Origin: Thermoleophilia bacterium
GTDB lineage: Bacteria > Actinomycetota > Thermoleophilia > Gaiellales > SKUG01
Direction: 5' to 3'
Assembly: GCA_025964455.1 (NCBI GenBank)
Contig: JAOPYU010000169.1
Span: 1 to 5,617, forward strand
Length of the DNA stretch: 5,617 bases
How positions within the stretch are numbered: the stretch's first letter is position 1; each line of letters opens with the position of its first letter. The translations under genes were made by a program, and so were the position numbers. The notes below the pieces were generated by a model. The model did no database searches, was not told the DNA's origin, and saw nothing but the letters and a program-made list of their open reading frames with translations. Below are positions 1 to 5,339 of this stretch, in pieces.

Positions 1-555
1 GGGTATGTCGCCATGCACCTGGCTGAGCGTGGCCGTGCGCGATCGGTCACCGCGCTCGCCCCGGCGGGCGGCTGGCCGGCCGGCGATGCGTCCTATGACC
101 ACGCCGTCGCGCTGTTCGAGCGCATGCAGCGCGACCTCGTGGTCGGCGCGTCGCTCGCGGGCCTCGTGACGCGCACCCGCCGCGGCCGCCGGTACGCGAC
201 CCGCGACATCGCGACCAACTCGGCGCACATCCCGCGCGAGCTGATCGTGCACATGGCCCGTGGCGCGCGCCAGTGTCCCATCGCCAGGACGCTGCTGCAG
301 ATGCGCGACGAGTTCGCCTGGAACGTCGACGGCGCCAGCATCCACTGCCCGGTGCGCATCGTGTGGGGCACGAGCGACCGGGTGCTGCTGCATCCGGCAG
401 CCGGCACGTCGTATCGCGGCTGGCTTCCCGGGGCCGAGTGGATCGAACTCGACGGCATCGGGCATTGTCCGCAGCTGGACGACCCCGACACCGTGGTCCG
501 CCTCGTCCGCGAGCAGGTCGCCGTGGCCGAAGCGGCGCTCGTCCAGCCGCGCTAG
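1..555 (+). CDS. alpha/beta hydrolase, C-terminal part (5' end outside window)
   Basis: The reading frame is open from base 1, so the gene begins upstream; the ATG at 13 is an internal Met. The first visible residues, GYVAMHLAERGRARSVTALAP, match the helix and strand that follow the nucleophile elbow (G-x-S-x-G-G) of the alpha/beta hydrolase fold, so the catalytic Ser should lie just before the window. A cap-like helical part follows (about 100-330), then VRIVWGTSDRVL with the likely catalytic Asp at 376-378, and GIGHCPQLDDP with the likely catalytic His at 463-465, in the order and spacing usual for the family. No signal peptide can be judged. The substrate cannot be told from this part; esterase, haloalkane dehalogenase-like or C-C hydrolase roles are all possible. 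The TAG stop (553-555) overlaps the stop of the convergent gene on the other strand. Confidence 0.9.
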   Translation, partial: GYVAMHLAERGRARSVTALAPAGGWPAGDASYDHAVALFERMQRDLVVGASLAGLVTRTRRGRRYATRDIATNSAHIPRELIVHMARGARQCPIARTLLQMRDEFAWNVDGASIHCPVRIVWGTSDRVLLHPAAGTSYRGWLPGAEWIELDGIGHCPQLDDPDTVVRLVREQVAVAEAALVQPR

Positions 556-1292
556 GCCCCCGCCACGAACGACACGCCCTCGAGTGACACCTGGTTGTCG
601 TTGGCGCTGGTGGAGATCCAGACGCGACCGTCGCTTTCCACCTCCAGCACGCCGATGGCGCTCCCGAACGAGGCGACGGGCCACGACCGAATCTTGCTCG
701 GTCGATATCCCACAGGCAGCGTGAACATGTAGCTCGCAGTTCCATCCGCCCCACGGAACGCGACGCCCCGCATGTGGACGATGCCGAACCGATCCTTCCG
801 GAAGCCAGCCTGCTGGTACGAGCCGGTTGCCGTGCTCCCCCACGTGGCCGCGTACGCGACCTCGCTCGGAGCCCCGATGACGTGCCAGTCCTCCTCAGCG
901 ATCAGGTCGTCCGCCCCGATCGAGCCGCTCATGATCTTGGACCCGCCGATCGATCCCTCCGCGAGCTTCGATGCGATGACCGATCCGTCCGCGAGCGCGG
1001 CTGCCGTCACCGCGCCGGCCACGAGGGTCGGGCTCGGATAGGTCCCGCCGAGTGCACCGCTCGCCGCGCCTGCCGGTCGACGCAGCGACGCGATCGTCGG
1101 ATAGGCGAGATCGGGGAGCGTGATCGATCGGTTGCGCACCTCGGCTGATCCGACGGCACCAGCCCGGAGCTGTGTCGCCCCGACACTGTCGCGTGGCAGC
1201 AGCGTGGCGGCCGCGATCGTGGTTCCGGTCGTCGACATCACCAGGGCGACGAGCGCGACGAACATCGCGGGGCTGGGTCGGGAAATTCGCAT
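552..1292 (-). CDS. secreted decapeptide-repeat protein with phage-appendage-like C-terminal domain
   Basis: A 246-residue protein, taking the ATG at 1292-1290 (MRISRPSPAM). A start five codons upstream (1307) is open, but this Met directly precedes the basic and hydrophobic signal segment; no good ribosome binding site marks either. Residues 8-29 form a signal-peptide-like stretch, with possible cleavage near TIAAA (residues 25-29). Residues 36-55 and 94-133 are decapeptide repeats of the form [SA][VI]xxxx[LIV]xxG, for example AVTAAALADG, SVIASKLAEG and SIGGSKIMSG. Between them lies ALGGTYPSPTLVAGAV, a motif common in tail-fibre and surface-fibre repeats. The last ~110 residues (from WHVIG) contain GFRKDRFGIVHMRG and FTLPVGYRPSK, resembling beta-rich terminal domains of phage tail appendages. 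The N-terminal style is typical of Thermoleophilia exported proteins. It probably acts at or outside the cell surface; ligand and function are unknown. Confidence 0.85.
   Translation of the reverse strand: MRISRPSPAMFVALVALVMSTTGTTIAAATLLPRDSVGATQLRAGAVGSAEVRNRSITLPDLAYPTIASLRRPAGAASGALGGTYPSPTLVAGAVTAAALADGSVIASKLAEGSIGGSKIMSGSIGADDLIAEEDWHVIGAPSEVAYAATWGSTATGSYQQAGFRKDRFGIVHMRGVAFRGADGTASYMFTLPVGYRPSKIRSWPVASFGSAIGVLEVESDGRVWISTSANDNQVSLEGVSFVAGA
894..1013 (-). repeat. four tandem decapeptide-coding repeats
   Basis: Four consecutive 30-bp units inside the secreted-protein gene encode residues 94-133: AVTAAALADG, SVIASKLAEG, SIGGSKIMSG and SIGADDLIAE. Each has a small residue plus Val or Ile at positions 1-2, a Leu or Ile at position 7, and Gly at position 10 in the first three. 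Two related units (SVGATQLRAG, AVGSAEVRNR) lie at 1128-1187. The units are diverged at DNA level, so this is an old protein repeat rather than a recent DNA expansion. The regular 10-residue period suggests a fibrous stalk or solenoid; that structure is an inference. Confidence 0.7.
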
Positions 1293-1303
1293 GGCGGACG
1301 GTA

Positions 1304-1319
1304 CCACGGCAAGCCGTGG
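1304..1319. repeat. short inverted repeat between DUF4395 and secreted-protein genes
   Basis: CCACGGC-AA-GCCGTGG is a perfect 7-bp inverted repeat (realistically a 6-bp stem with a CAAG loop as RNA). It lies downstream of the DUF4395 stop and 12 bases upstream of the secreted-protein ATG on the minus strand. It has no T-run after it, so it does not look like a standard intrinsic terminator. It may be an operator, a weak attenuator or chance in GC-rich DNA. Confidence 0.35.
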
Positions 1320-1326
1320 CCACGTG

Positions 1327-1821
1327 TCAGGCGCGGCTTACGAGACGATCGCGTCGCCCCGCGCACACTCCATGCATACGCGCTGCGGAATGAGACCGAC
1401 ACGCATGAGCACGGAGAACATCCGGCACCCGATGCACAGCGCGAAAGATCGCCTCCAGCCCGGCGGCCACGACCATGAGCACAGCCAAGGCGCGCGCCAC
1501 GTCGTGTGCATCGAAGGCGAAGGCAGCGAGCGACGCCGCCGCAGTCACCACGAATCCGATCGTCTGGGCGAAGCGCTTGGGCGGCCCCGGTGTCAGTCGA
1601 GCAGCGCCGAGCCGCGGCGCCACGACGCGGTTGGCGAGCATCGCAATGGGGCTCACCCGCGGACCGAACAGGACCCGCAGCAGGAATCCGGTTGCGAGCA
1701 GGGGCAGGAGCCACCAGGCATCGAACGCGACGACCACCGCCGCGAGCACCATCACGCACGCAGCCACCGTGCGCGCGGTCTTCTCGTTCACGGGGTTGGG
1801 GAACTCGAGCCAACGATGCAT
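1327..1821 (-). CDS. DUF4395 family membrane protein, C-terminus frameshifted
   Basis: As written, the gene encodes 164 residues starting MHRWLEFPNPVNEKTAR. The FPNPVNE start, hydrophobic segments (about 16-34, 36-52, 86-103 and 108-124) and the conserved middle RVLFGPRVSPIAML...RLTPGPPKRFAQTIGF identify the DUF4395 (PF14340) family of integral membrane proteins of unknown function. After Phe126 the family pattern is lost and an Arg/His-rich tail (RAVHRVPDVLRAHACRS) follows to a TGA at 1327. If one T is skipped in the TTT codon (plus-strand AAA, 1444-1446), the adjacent frame reads ALCIGCRMFSVLMRVGLIPQ, then RVCMECARGDAIVS and stops with TAA at 1340-1338, giving 160 residues. CxGC and CxxC at this place are the family's usual ending. 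The true product is therefore likely the corrected one, or the gene is a recent pseudogene. No strong ribosome binding site is visible. The gene starts 18 bp after the stop of the upstream small gene, consistent with an operon. Confidence 0.82.
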   Translation of the reverse strand: MHRWLEFPNPVNEKTARTVAACVMVLAAVVVAFDAWWLLPLLATGFLLRVLFGPRVSPIAMLANRVVAPRLGAARLTPGPPKRFAQTIGFVVTAAASLAAFAFDAHDVARALAVLMVVAAGLEAIFRAVHRVPDVLRAHACRSHSAARMHGVCAGRRDRLVSRA

Positions 1822-1832
1822 GCCTGCATCGT
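1813..1832. promoter_or_regulatory. perfect 8-bp inverted repeat over the DUF4395 start codon
   Basis: ACGATGCA-TGCC-TGCATCGT is a perfect inverted repeat with a 4-base loop. On the minus-strand transcript the hairpin would hold the AUG (1821-1819) at the junction of loop and 3' stem arm, with the weak AGG ribosome-binding element at the loop. It sits between the stop of the 77-residue gene (1840) and the DUF4395 coding region. Such a structure could limit initiation or act as a DNA operator; either role is inferred from position only. Confidence 0.4.
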
Positions 1833-1839
1833 AGCGCCG

Positions 1840-2073
1840 TCAGCGAACCAGCAGGTATCCAGCTGCCGCGCCACCGATGGCACCGAGCGGTCCGAGCAGC
1901 AGGGCGCCCGCAACGGCGCCTCCGAGGATCCACAACCAGTTCGGAGCGCTGACGCCGACGGCGACGCCGGCCCGCATCGGGAGCGTCTGGGTCGCGACAG
2001 GCGTCGATGGCGCGGCCGCGCGGCGCGCGCGACGGTTCATGACCGGAGCGGGGGAGACGAGCATGGCTTTCAT
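1840..2073 (-). CDS. small glycine-rich single-pass membrane peptide, 77 residues
   Basis: I do not recognise a family. The ATG at 2073-2071 is preceded by AAGGA (plus-strand TCCTT, 2084-2088) at about 10 bases, which supports this start. Residues 1-40 are polar and basic (NRRARRAAAPS) with several Val, Pro and Ala; there is no convincing signal peptide. Residues 46-77 (WLWILGGAVAGALLLGPLG, then AIGGAAAGYLLVR) form one or two tightly packed hydrophobic segments with Gly/Ala spaced like a glycine zipper, ending in Arg. That pattern occurs in small membrane proteins, holin-like peptides and some bacteriocin precursors, and a double-Gly lies at residues 51-52; none of these assignments is proven. 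It is the first gene of the minus-strand cluster, 18 bp before the DUF4395 start, and is divergent from the two-component pair. Confidence 0.6.
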   Translation of the reverse strand: MKAMLVSPAPVMNRRARRAAAPSTPVATQTLPMRAGVAVGVSAPNWLWILGGAVAGALLLGPLGAIGGAAAGYLLVR

Positions 2074-2256
2074 TCTTGAAGCATCCTTGCTTGCTGGGAC
2101 TGACAGGAGCGATTAGATCGCGTCCCGCGTCCCGCCGTGCCGGCGAATCGCCGAGATCCGCGACTTCCTGCCCCTTCCTCACCCCCATTCGGGGGATCAT
2201 CACGAAACGCGAATGGCCGATGATGCGGAGGAAGCACCCTCCACCCGAGGTCCGCC
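2074..2256. promoter_or_regulatory. divergent intergenic region between membrane-peptide and response-regulator genes
   Basis: These 183 bases must carry the control signals for both directions unless transcription enters from outside. Visible structures are CCCCC-ATTC-GGGGG (2182-2195), the inverted pair ATCATC (2196-2201) and GATGAT (2219-2224) with a 17-base spacer, and GGAGG-AAGCAC-CCTCC (2227-2242). No confident -35/-10 pair was found; TTGCTG (2091-2096) and TTAGAT (2113-2118) with a 16-base spacer are a poor match. The GAGG at 2247-2250 is the ribosome binding site for the GTG at 2257. A role of the inverted repeats as operator is only an inference. Confidence 0.4.
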
Positions 2257-2703
2257 GTGACCGCTGCCCTGCCAACCTGCATCCTCGCCGATGACAACGC
2301 GTTCATTCGCGAGGTGCTGACGCTGCGCCTCCAGGACAGCAGGCTCGTCGACCTGGTCGGCGAGGCGGTCAACTGCCCGTCCACCGTGGAACTCATCTGC
2401 TCGTTGCGCCCACAGGTCGCATACATCGATGTCCGCATGCCCGGGGGTACCGGCATCGAGGTGGTCGCCCGCGTCCGCGAGCTCGGCCTCGACACCAAGA
2501 TCATGGTGTTCAGCGCGTGCCACGAGCTGAGCATGGTGAACGCAGCTCGCGCGGCGGGGGCATCGGGGTTCATGCTCAAGGACGCGCCCGGCGGCGTGTT
2601 CATGTCAGCACTCCAGCGCATGCTGGCCGGCGAAGCGTTCGTCGACGCTGGCTCTCCGCACATCATCGACGCGCTGAGCCGGTCCGCCGCCGGCCTCGGA
2701 TGA
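2257..2703 (+). CDS. single-domain response regulator (receiver only)
   Basis: A 148-residue CheY-like receiver. The start is GTG at 2257 with GAGG six bases upstream; no in-frame alternative start is evident nearby. Acidic pocket residues are Asp12-Asp13 (ILADDN), the phospho-acceptor is Asp58 (VAYIDVRMPGGTG), the conserved Ser/Thr is Ser86 (VFSA) and the conserved Lys is Lys108 (GASGFMLKDA). GASGFMLKD is the wording typical of NarL/FixJ-type receivers. In that family a linker and a LuxR-type helix-turn-helix normally follow, giving about 210-220 residues; here the protein stops 40 residues after Lys108 with no helix-turn-helix. The stop overlaps the kinase start (ATGA, 2700-2703), so the two are almost surely translationally coupled and form a signalling pair. 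Output must come through protein contact, phosphotransfer or a separate partner; which of these is unknown. Confidence 0.92.
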   Translation: MTAALPTCILADDNAFIREVLTLRLQDSRLVDLVGEAVNCPSTVELICSLRPQVAYIDVRMPGGTGIEVVARVRELGLDTKIMVFSACHELSMVNAARAAGASGFMLKDAPGGVFMSALQRMLAGEAFVDAGSPHIIDALSRSAAGLG

Positions 2704-4808
2704 GGAAGTCTCCCCCCAGGCGCCTCACGATGGTCGGTGCGGGCATCGCGCTGTGGTTCGCGATCAGCGTCGGCCTCACGGCTGCCTTCGGCCTGGTCCA
2801 CACCGATGGCTTCGGCGGCGAGGGCGCGCCCTGGATCCTCCGCCCCACGTTGATCAACCTGTGGATCGCGCTGCCGATCGTGATCCCAGTCGGGGCGGCA
2901 CTGGTCGCGGCGCGACGCGAGTTCGGGCTCACCTCGCCCCTGGGCAGCGGTCTCGCGATGTTCCTGCTCGGGATCCTGAGCTGGGCCGTCGGCAACCTCG
3001 CGTGGTACTACTACTCGACGTGTGCCAGCTGGCCTGTCCTCGGGTGTGGTGGGGACGTGCGGATCCCGTTCCCATCGCCGGCTGACGTCCTGTTCCTGTC
3101 CAGCTACCCGTGGTGCCTGGCGGGGGCCATCCAATTGTCGCGCGCGCTCGGCGTGCGGCCGAGCCACTTCCTCCGACGGTATCCGGCGCCGGTCACCCTT
3201 GCCGCGATCACGGCGTTCGTCGGAGTCCCACCCATGCATGTTGGTCCGATCCGGGTGGGTTTCGGTCAGTTGATCGCCCACGGGGCGAACTCCGTCGACA
3301 CCACGCTCGTGGTCGCCTACATGCTCGGCGACATCGCGTTGATCTGGATCGTACTCGTGCTGGCTGAATCCGCACGCAAGGCCGTCGGCGGGAGGTTCAG
3401 CCGGCCACTGCACCTGCTCGTTGCGGGTCTCGGCATGCTCTACGTGGCAGACCTGCTGTTCTTCCGCTCGGTGGCGATCGGGACCTACAGCGAGACCGGC
3501 GTTTCGAACCTCTCGTACGCTGCGGCGCTGGCGCTGGTGCCGTATGCGGTCTATCGGTTCACGGTTGCGCCGGTGATGGCATCCGAGGCGATGCCCGCAA
3601 CCGGCACGGATGCCTGGCACGCAGCTGCGAACGCGATCATGGCGTCGCACGCTCGCGTCCTGGGAGGTCTCGCCACGCAGGTGGCGGACGGCACACCAGG
3701 CGTCACGATGCGCGACGGCGCTGTCATGCTCGACCTGCCCTACGAGCGATCGCTCCAGCGCCTGGTGGCCACGTGCTGTGACAGGACCGGGCCGCTCGGC
3801 CGTCGCCTCGCGCTCGAGGCACTCGACGGGGTGCTCGCGCACCGCAGTGAGCCACGCATGCAGCAGGTGCGGGACGAGCTCGCGCTCGACGGTGCACCCG
3901 GCCGCGATGGCGATGCCGGTGGGCTCGGGCCGTTGCTCCTGGTGGTGGTCATGGGAACGAGCGCTGCTGCGATCGTCGGCGCTGTCCTCGCTGATGGCCG
4001 CCCGAAAATGGCGGCGGTGTCACACGGCGTTCTCGTCGGCCTGACGTTGCTCGTGTGCGGGATCTACGTGCGGCGCCTGCGAGCGGGCCTGGGCCAACGG
4101 CGGCGTGAGGTCGACCGATCCACGCAGGCCCTGGGCGCCATGCTCGCTGGGTTGGACGGAGCCCGGCAGGACGAGCGCGCACGCGTGGCCGGGGAGATCC
4201 ACGATTTCGCGCTCCAACAGCTGGCGGGTGCGACGATGCACATCGACCGCGCGCGCCAGTTCGGCAAGGACATGCACCCGAAGGCTCGTGCGTCCGCCGA
4301 AGCCGTCGAGGCGCTGCTGCACGGGTCCATCGATGCGCTGCGCCGGATCATGGACGGCCTCCAGCCGAGCTCGCTGCTGCACGGCAACCTTCGCGCGGCA
4401 CTGGCCGAAGTTGCGATGCAGGTCGAGGCCGCCTATAGCGTGCAGGTGCGATTTGGAGCCATCGAGCTCGACGAACTGCCGCTCGCCCAGCAGCTGCTCG
4501 CCTACCGCGCTGCCGCCGAATTGATCACCAATGCCGGCAAGCATTCCGGAGCAACCGCCGTGACGGTCGAGCTGCGCCGCAGCGACGAGGTGCTGCACTT
4601 GGTCATCGCGGATGATGGCGACGGCTTCGGCCAGTCGATCCGCCTCGTCAATGACCTCCCCGCGGGCCGTGGATGGGGCCTGCGGCTCCTGCTGGAGCAG
4701 GTACTTCAGGCGGACGGCCAACTCCGCGTGACGAGCGACCCGGGCAGCGGATCAAGCGTGCACGTCACGCTCCCGGTTGCGGCGTCGGCCGCCGTCCTCG
4801 GTAGCTGA
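2700..4808 (+). CDS. polytopic membrane sensor histidine kinase, HisKA_3/NarX type
   Basis: 702 residues from ATG 2700, which overlaps the receiver stop; the frame is open further upstream but that part lies inside the receiver gene. The N-terminal ~290 residues are membrane-embedded, with about eight hydrophobic segments (roughly 10-33, 50-70, 83-104, 126-146, 163-176, 201-222, 237-255 and 270-288). They include GNLAWYYY (98-105) and PFPSPADVLFLSSYP (123-137), a pattern shared with integral sensor regions of some kinases and GGDEF proteins. A ~120-residue soluble stretch (289-408) follows, then two more helices (409-431 and 438-457) and an Arg-rich linker. The dimerisation/phosphotransfer helix has ERARVAGEIHDFALQQL with phospho-acceptor His501. 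The ATPase domain shows N611 (ELITNAGKHS), DDGDG (638-642), GRGWGL (656-661) and a final DPGSGSSVHVTLP. All catalytic boxes are present, so it should be active. Cys108 and Cys116 in a predicted loop could pair. The stimulus is unknown. Confidence 0.93.
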   Translation: MRKSPPRRLTMVGAGIALWFAISVGLTAAFGLVHTDGFGGEGAPWILRPTLINLWIALPIVIPVGAALVAARREFGLTSPLGSGLAMFLLGILSWAVGNLAWYYYSTCASWPVLGCGGDVRIPFPSPADVLFLSSYPWCLAGAIQLSRALGVRPSHFLRRYPAPVTLAAITAFVGVPPMHVGPIRVGFGQLIAHGANSVDTTLVVAYMLGDIALIWIVLVLAESARKAVGGRFSRPLHLLVAGLGMLYVADLLFFRSVAIGTYSETGVSNLSYAAALALVPYAVYRFTVAPVMASEAMPATGTDAWHAAANAIMASHARVLGGLATQVADGTPGVTMRDGAVMLDLPYERSLQRLVATCCDRTGPLGRRLALEALDGVLAHRSEPRMQQVRDELALDGAPGRDGDAGGLGPLLLVVVMGTSAAAIVGAVLADGRPKMAAVSHGVLVGLTLLVCGIYVRRLRAGLGQRRREVDRSTQALGAMLAGLDGARQDERARVAGEIHDFALQQLAGATMHIDRARQFGKDMHPKARASAEAVEALLHGSIDALRRIMDGLQPSSLLHGNLRAALAEVAMQVEAAYSVQVRFGAIELDELPLAQQLLAYRAAAELITNAGKHSGATAVTVELRRSDEVLHLVIADDGDGFGQSIRLVNDLPAGRGWGLRLLLEQVLQADGQLRVTSDPGSGSSVHVTLPVAASAAVLGS

Positions 4809-4856
4809 GGACGACGTGGTCGTACCGCGATCTGCTGTCCGCGAAATGATGGGGGC

Positions 4857-5309
4857 ATGCCGCGATCCGAGAACTCCGCCAATTCCTCGCTCCATGGGTG
4901 GTACCACCACCGCGCGCTGTCGGCCATGCGGCTCGCAGTCGTGCTGTTCGTTGCCATGACGGGCTGGTCGGTCGGGTCGGCACTGCTGCTGCGCGAGCGC
5001 GGCGAGCCGGTCGACGCCGTCGTCCGCGACTTCGTCGTGCACCCGCGACGCGGCGAGACCGCGCGACCGATCTGGTCGTACCGCTATCAGGGGCGAGCCT
5101 ACGAACATCGCGCACCTGTCGGTGACCAGTCACTCGAGGTGGGTGATCGCGCGGTGCTCCTCGTTGACCCGAGCCACCCCGGCACCGCGCTCCAGCGAGG
5201 GGAGCTGTGGCGCCAGAGCCGCTTGGTCGCTGCGATCACGGGTGCGCTCGTCGTGTTCACTTCCCTGTGTTTCCTGCTCGTCCGGCGCATCGGGAGGGGC
5301 CGCGGCTGA
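4857..5309 (+). CDS. DUF3592-like two-helix membrane protein
   Basis: 150 residues from ATG 4857. The layout is a hydrophobic helix (about 24-45), an extracytoplasmic or periplasm-facing loop of ~75 residues, and a second helix (about 122-142) ending in RRIGRGRG. The loop has VDAVVRDFVVHPRRGETARPIWSYRYQGRAYEHRAPVG and then VGDRAVLLVDPSHPGTALQRG. An x-Y-x-Y-x-G-x-x-Y strand followed by V-DP-x-x-P is the hallmark of DUF3592 proteins. The start is uncertain: GGGGG (4851-4855) sits too close to ATG 4857, and ATG 4926, directly before the first helix, would give a 127-residue form. It begins 48 bp after the kinase stop on the same strand and may be in the same transcript. Function is unknown for this family; a small accessory envelope protein is the safest description. 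Confidence 0.8.
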   Translation: MPRSENSANSSLHGWYHHRALSAMRLAVVLFVAMTGWSVGSALLLRERGEPVDAVVRDFVVHPRRGETARPIWSYRYQGRAYEHRAPVGDQSLEVGDRAVLLVDPSHPGTALQRGELWRQSRLVAAITGALVVFTSLCFLLVRRIGRGRG

Positions 5310-5323
5310 GTTGGGGCCGCGGC
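5296..5323 (+). terminator. GC-rich hairpin around the DUF3592 stop codon (weak terminator candidate)
   Basis: The 11-mer GGGGCCGCGGC occurs twice (5296-5306 and 5313-5323). Because GCCGCGGC is self-complementary, the two copies also form an 8-bp stem (5299-5306 with 5316-5323) around a 9-base loop that contains the TGA stop. No T-run follows, so intrinsic termination is uncertain. It could instead be an mRNA end-stabilising structure or a chance consequence of GC-rich sequence. Confidence 0.35.
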
Positions 5324-5339
5324 GGGTATCCCACGCTGC

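Noticed and set aside
1444..1449. Programmed +1 frameshift in the DUF4395 gene
   Set aside because: UUU-C allows a slip, but there is no following stop or rare codon and no visible stimulator, so an indel or sequence error is more likely.
1120..2079. A 319-codon plus-strand frame opposite the minus-strand cluster
   Set aside because: It is rich in His, Arg, Ser and Glu with no domain, and is explained as the antisense shadow of the minus-strand genes.
2091..2118. Possible -35/-10 promoter (TTGCTG, 16 bases, TTAGAT) before the response regulator
   Set aside because: Each element matches only about half of the consensus; not strong enough to list as a promoter.
1238..2275. A 345-codon minus-strand frame spanning the DUF4395 and small-peptide genes
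   Set aside because: The translation is Arg/Cys/Gly-rich with no motif, and the other minus-strand frame carries the DUF4395 family pattern.
2517..2699. Upstream extension of the kinase frame inside the receiver gene
   Set aside because: The extra 61 residues are Arg/His-rich and overlap the receiver's conserved Lys108 region; the ATG at 2700 overlapping the receiver stop is the natural start.
2070..3842. A 590-codon open frame on the minus strand antisense to the receiver and kinase genes
   Set aside because: Its translation is a low-complexity mix of Arg, His, Asp, Glu and Pro with no recognisable motif. It lies opposite two genes with clear catalytic residues; long antisense frames are expected in GC-rich DNA.
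4811..4823. ACGAC-GTG-GTCGT inverted repeat just after the kinase stop, as a terminator
   Set aside because: A 5-bp stem with a 3-base loop and no T-run is too weak, and the next same-strand gene begins within 50 bases.
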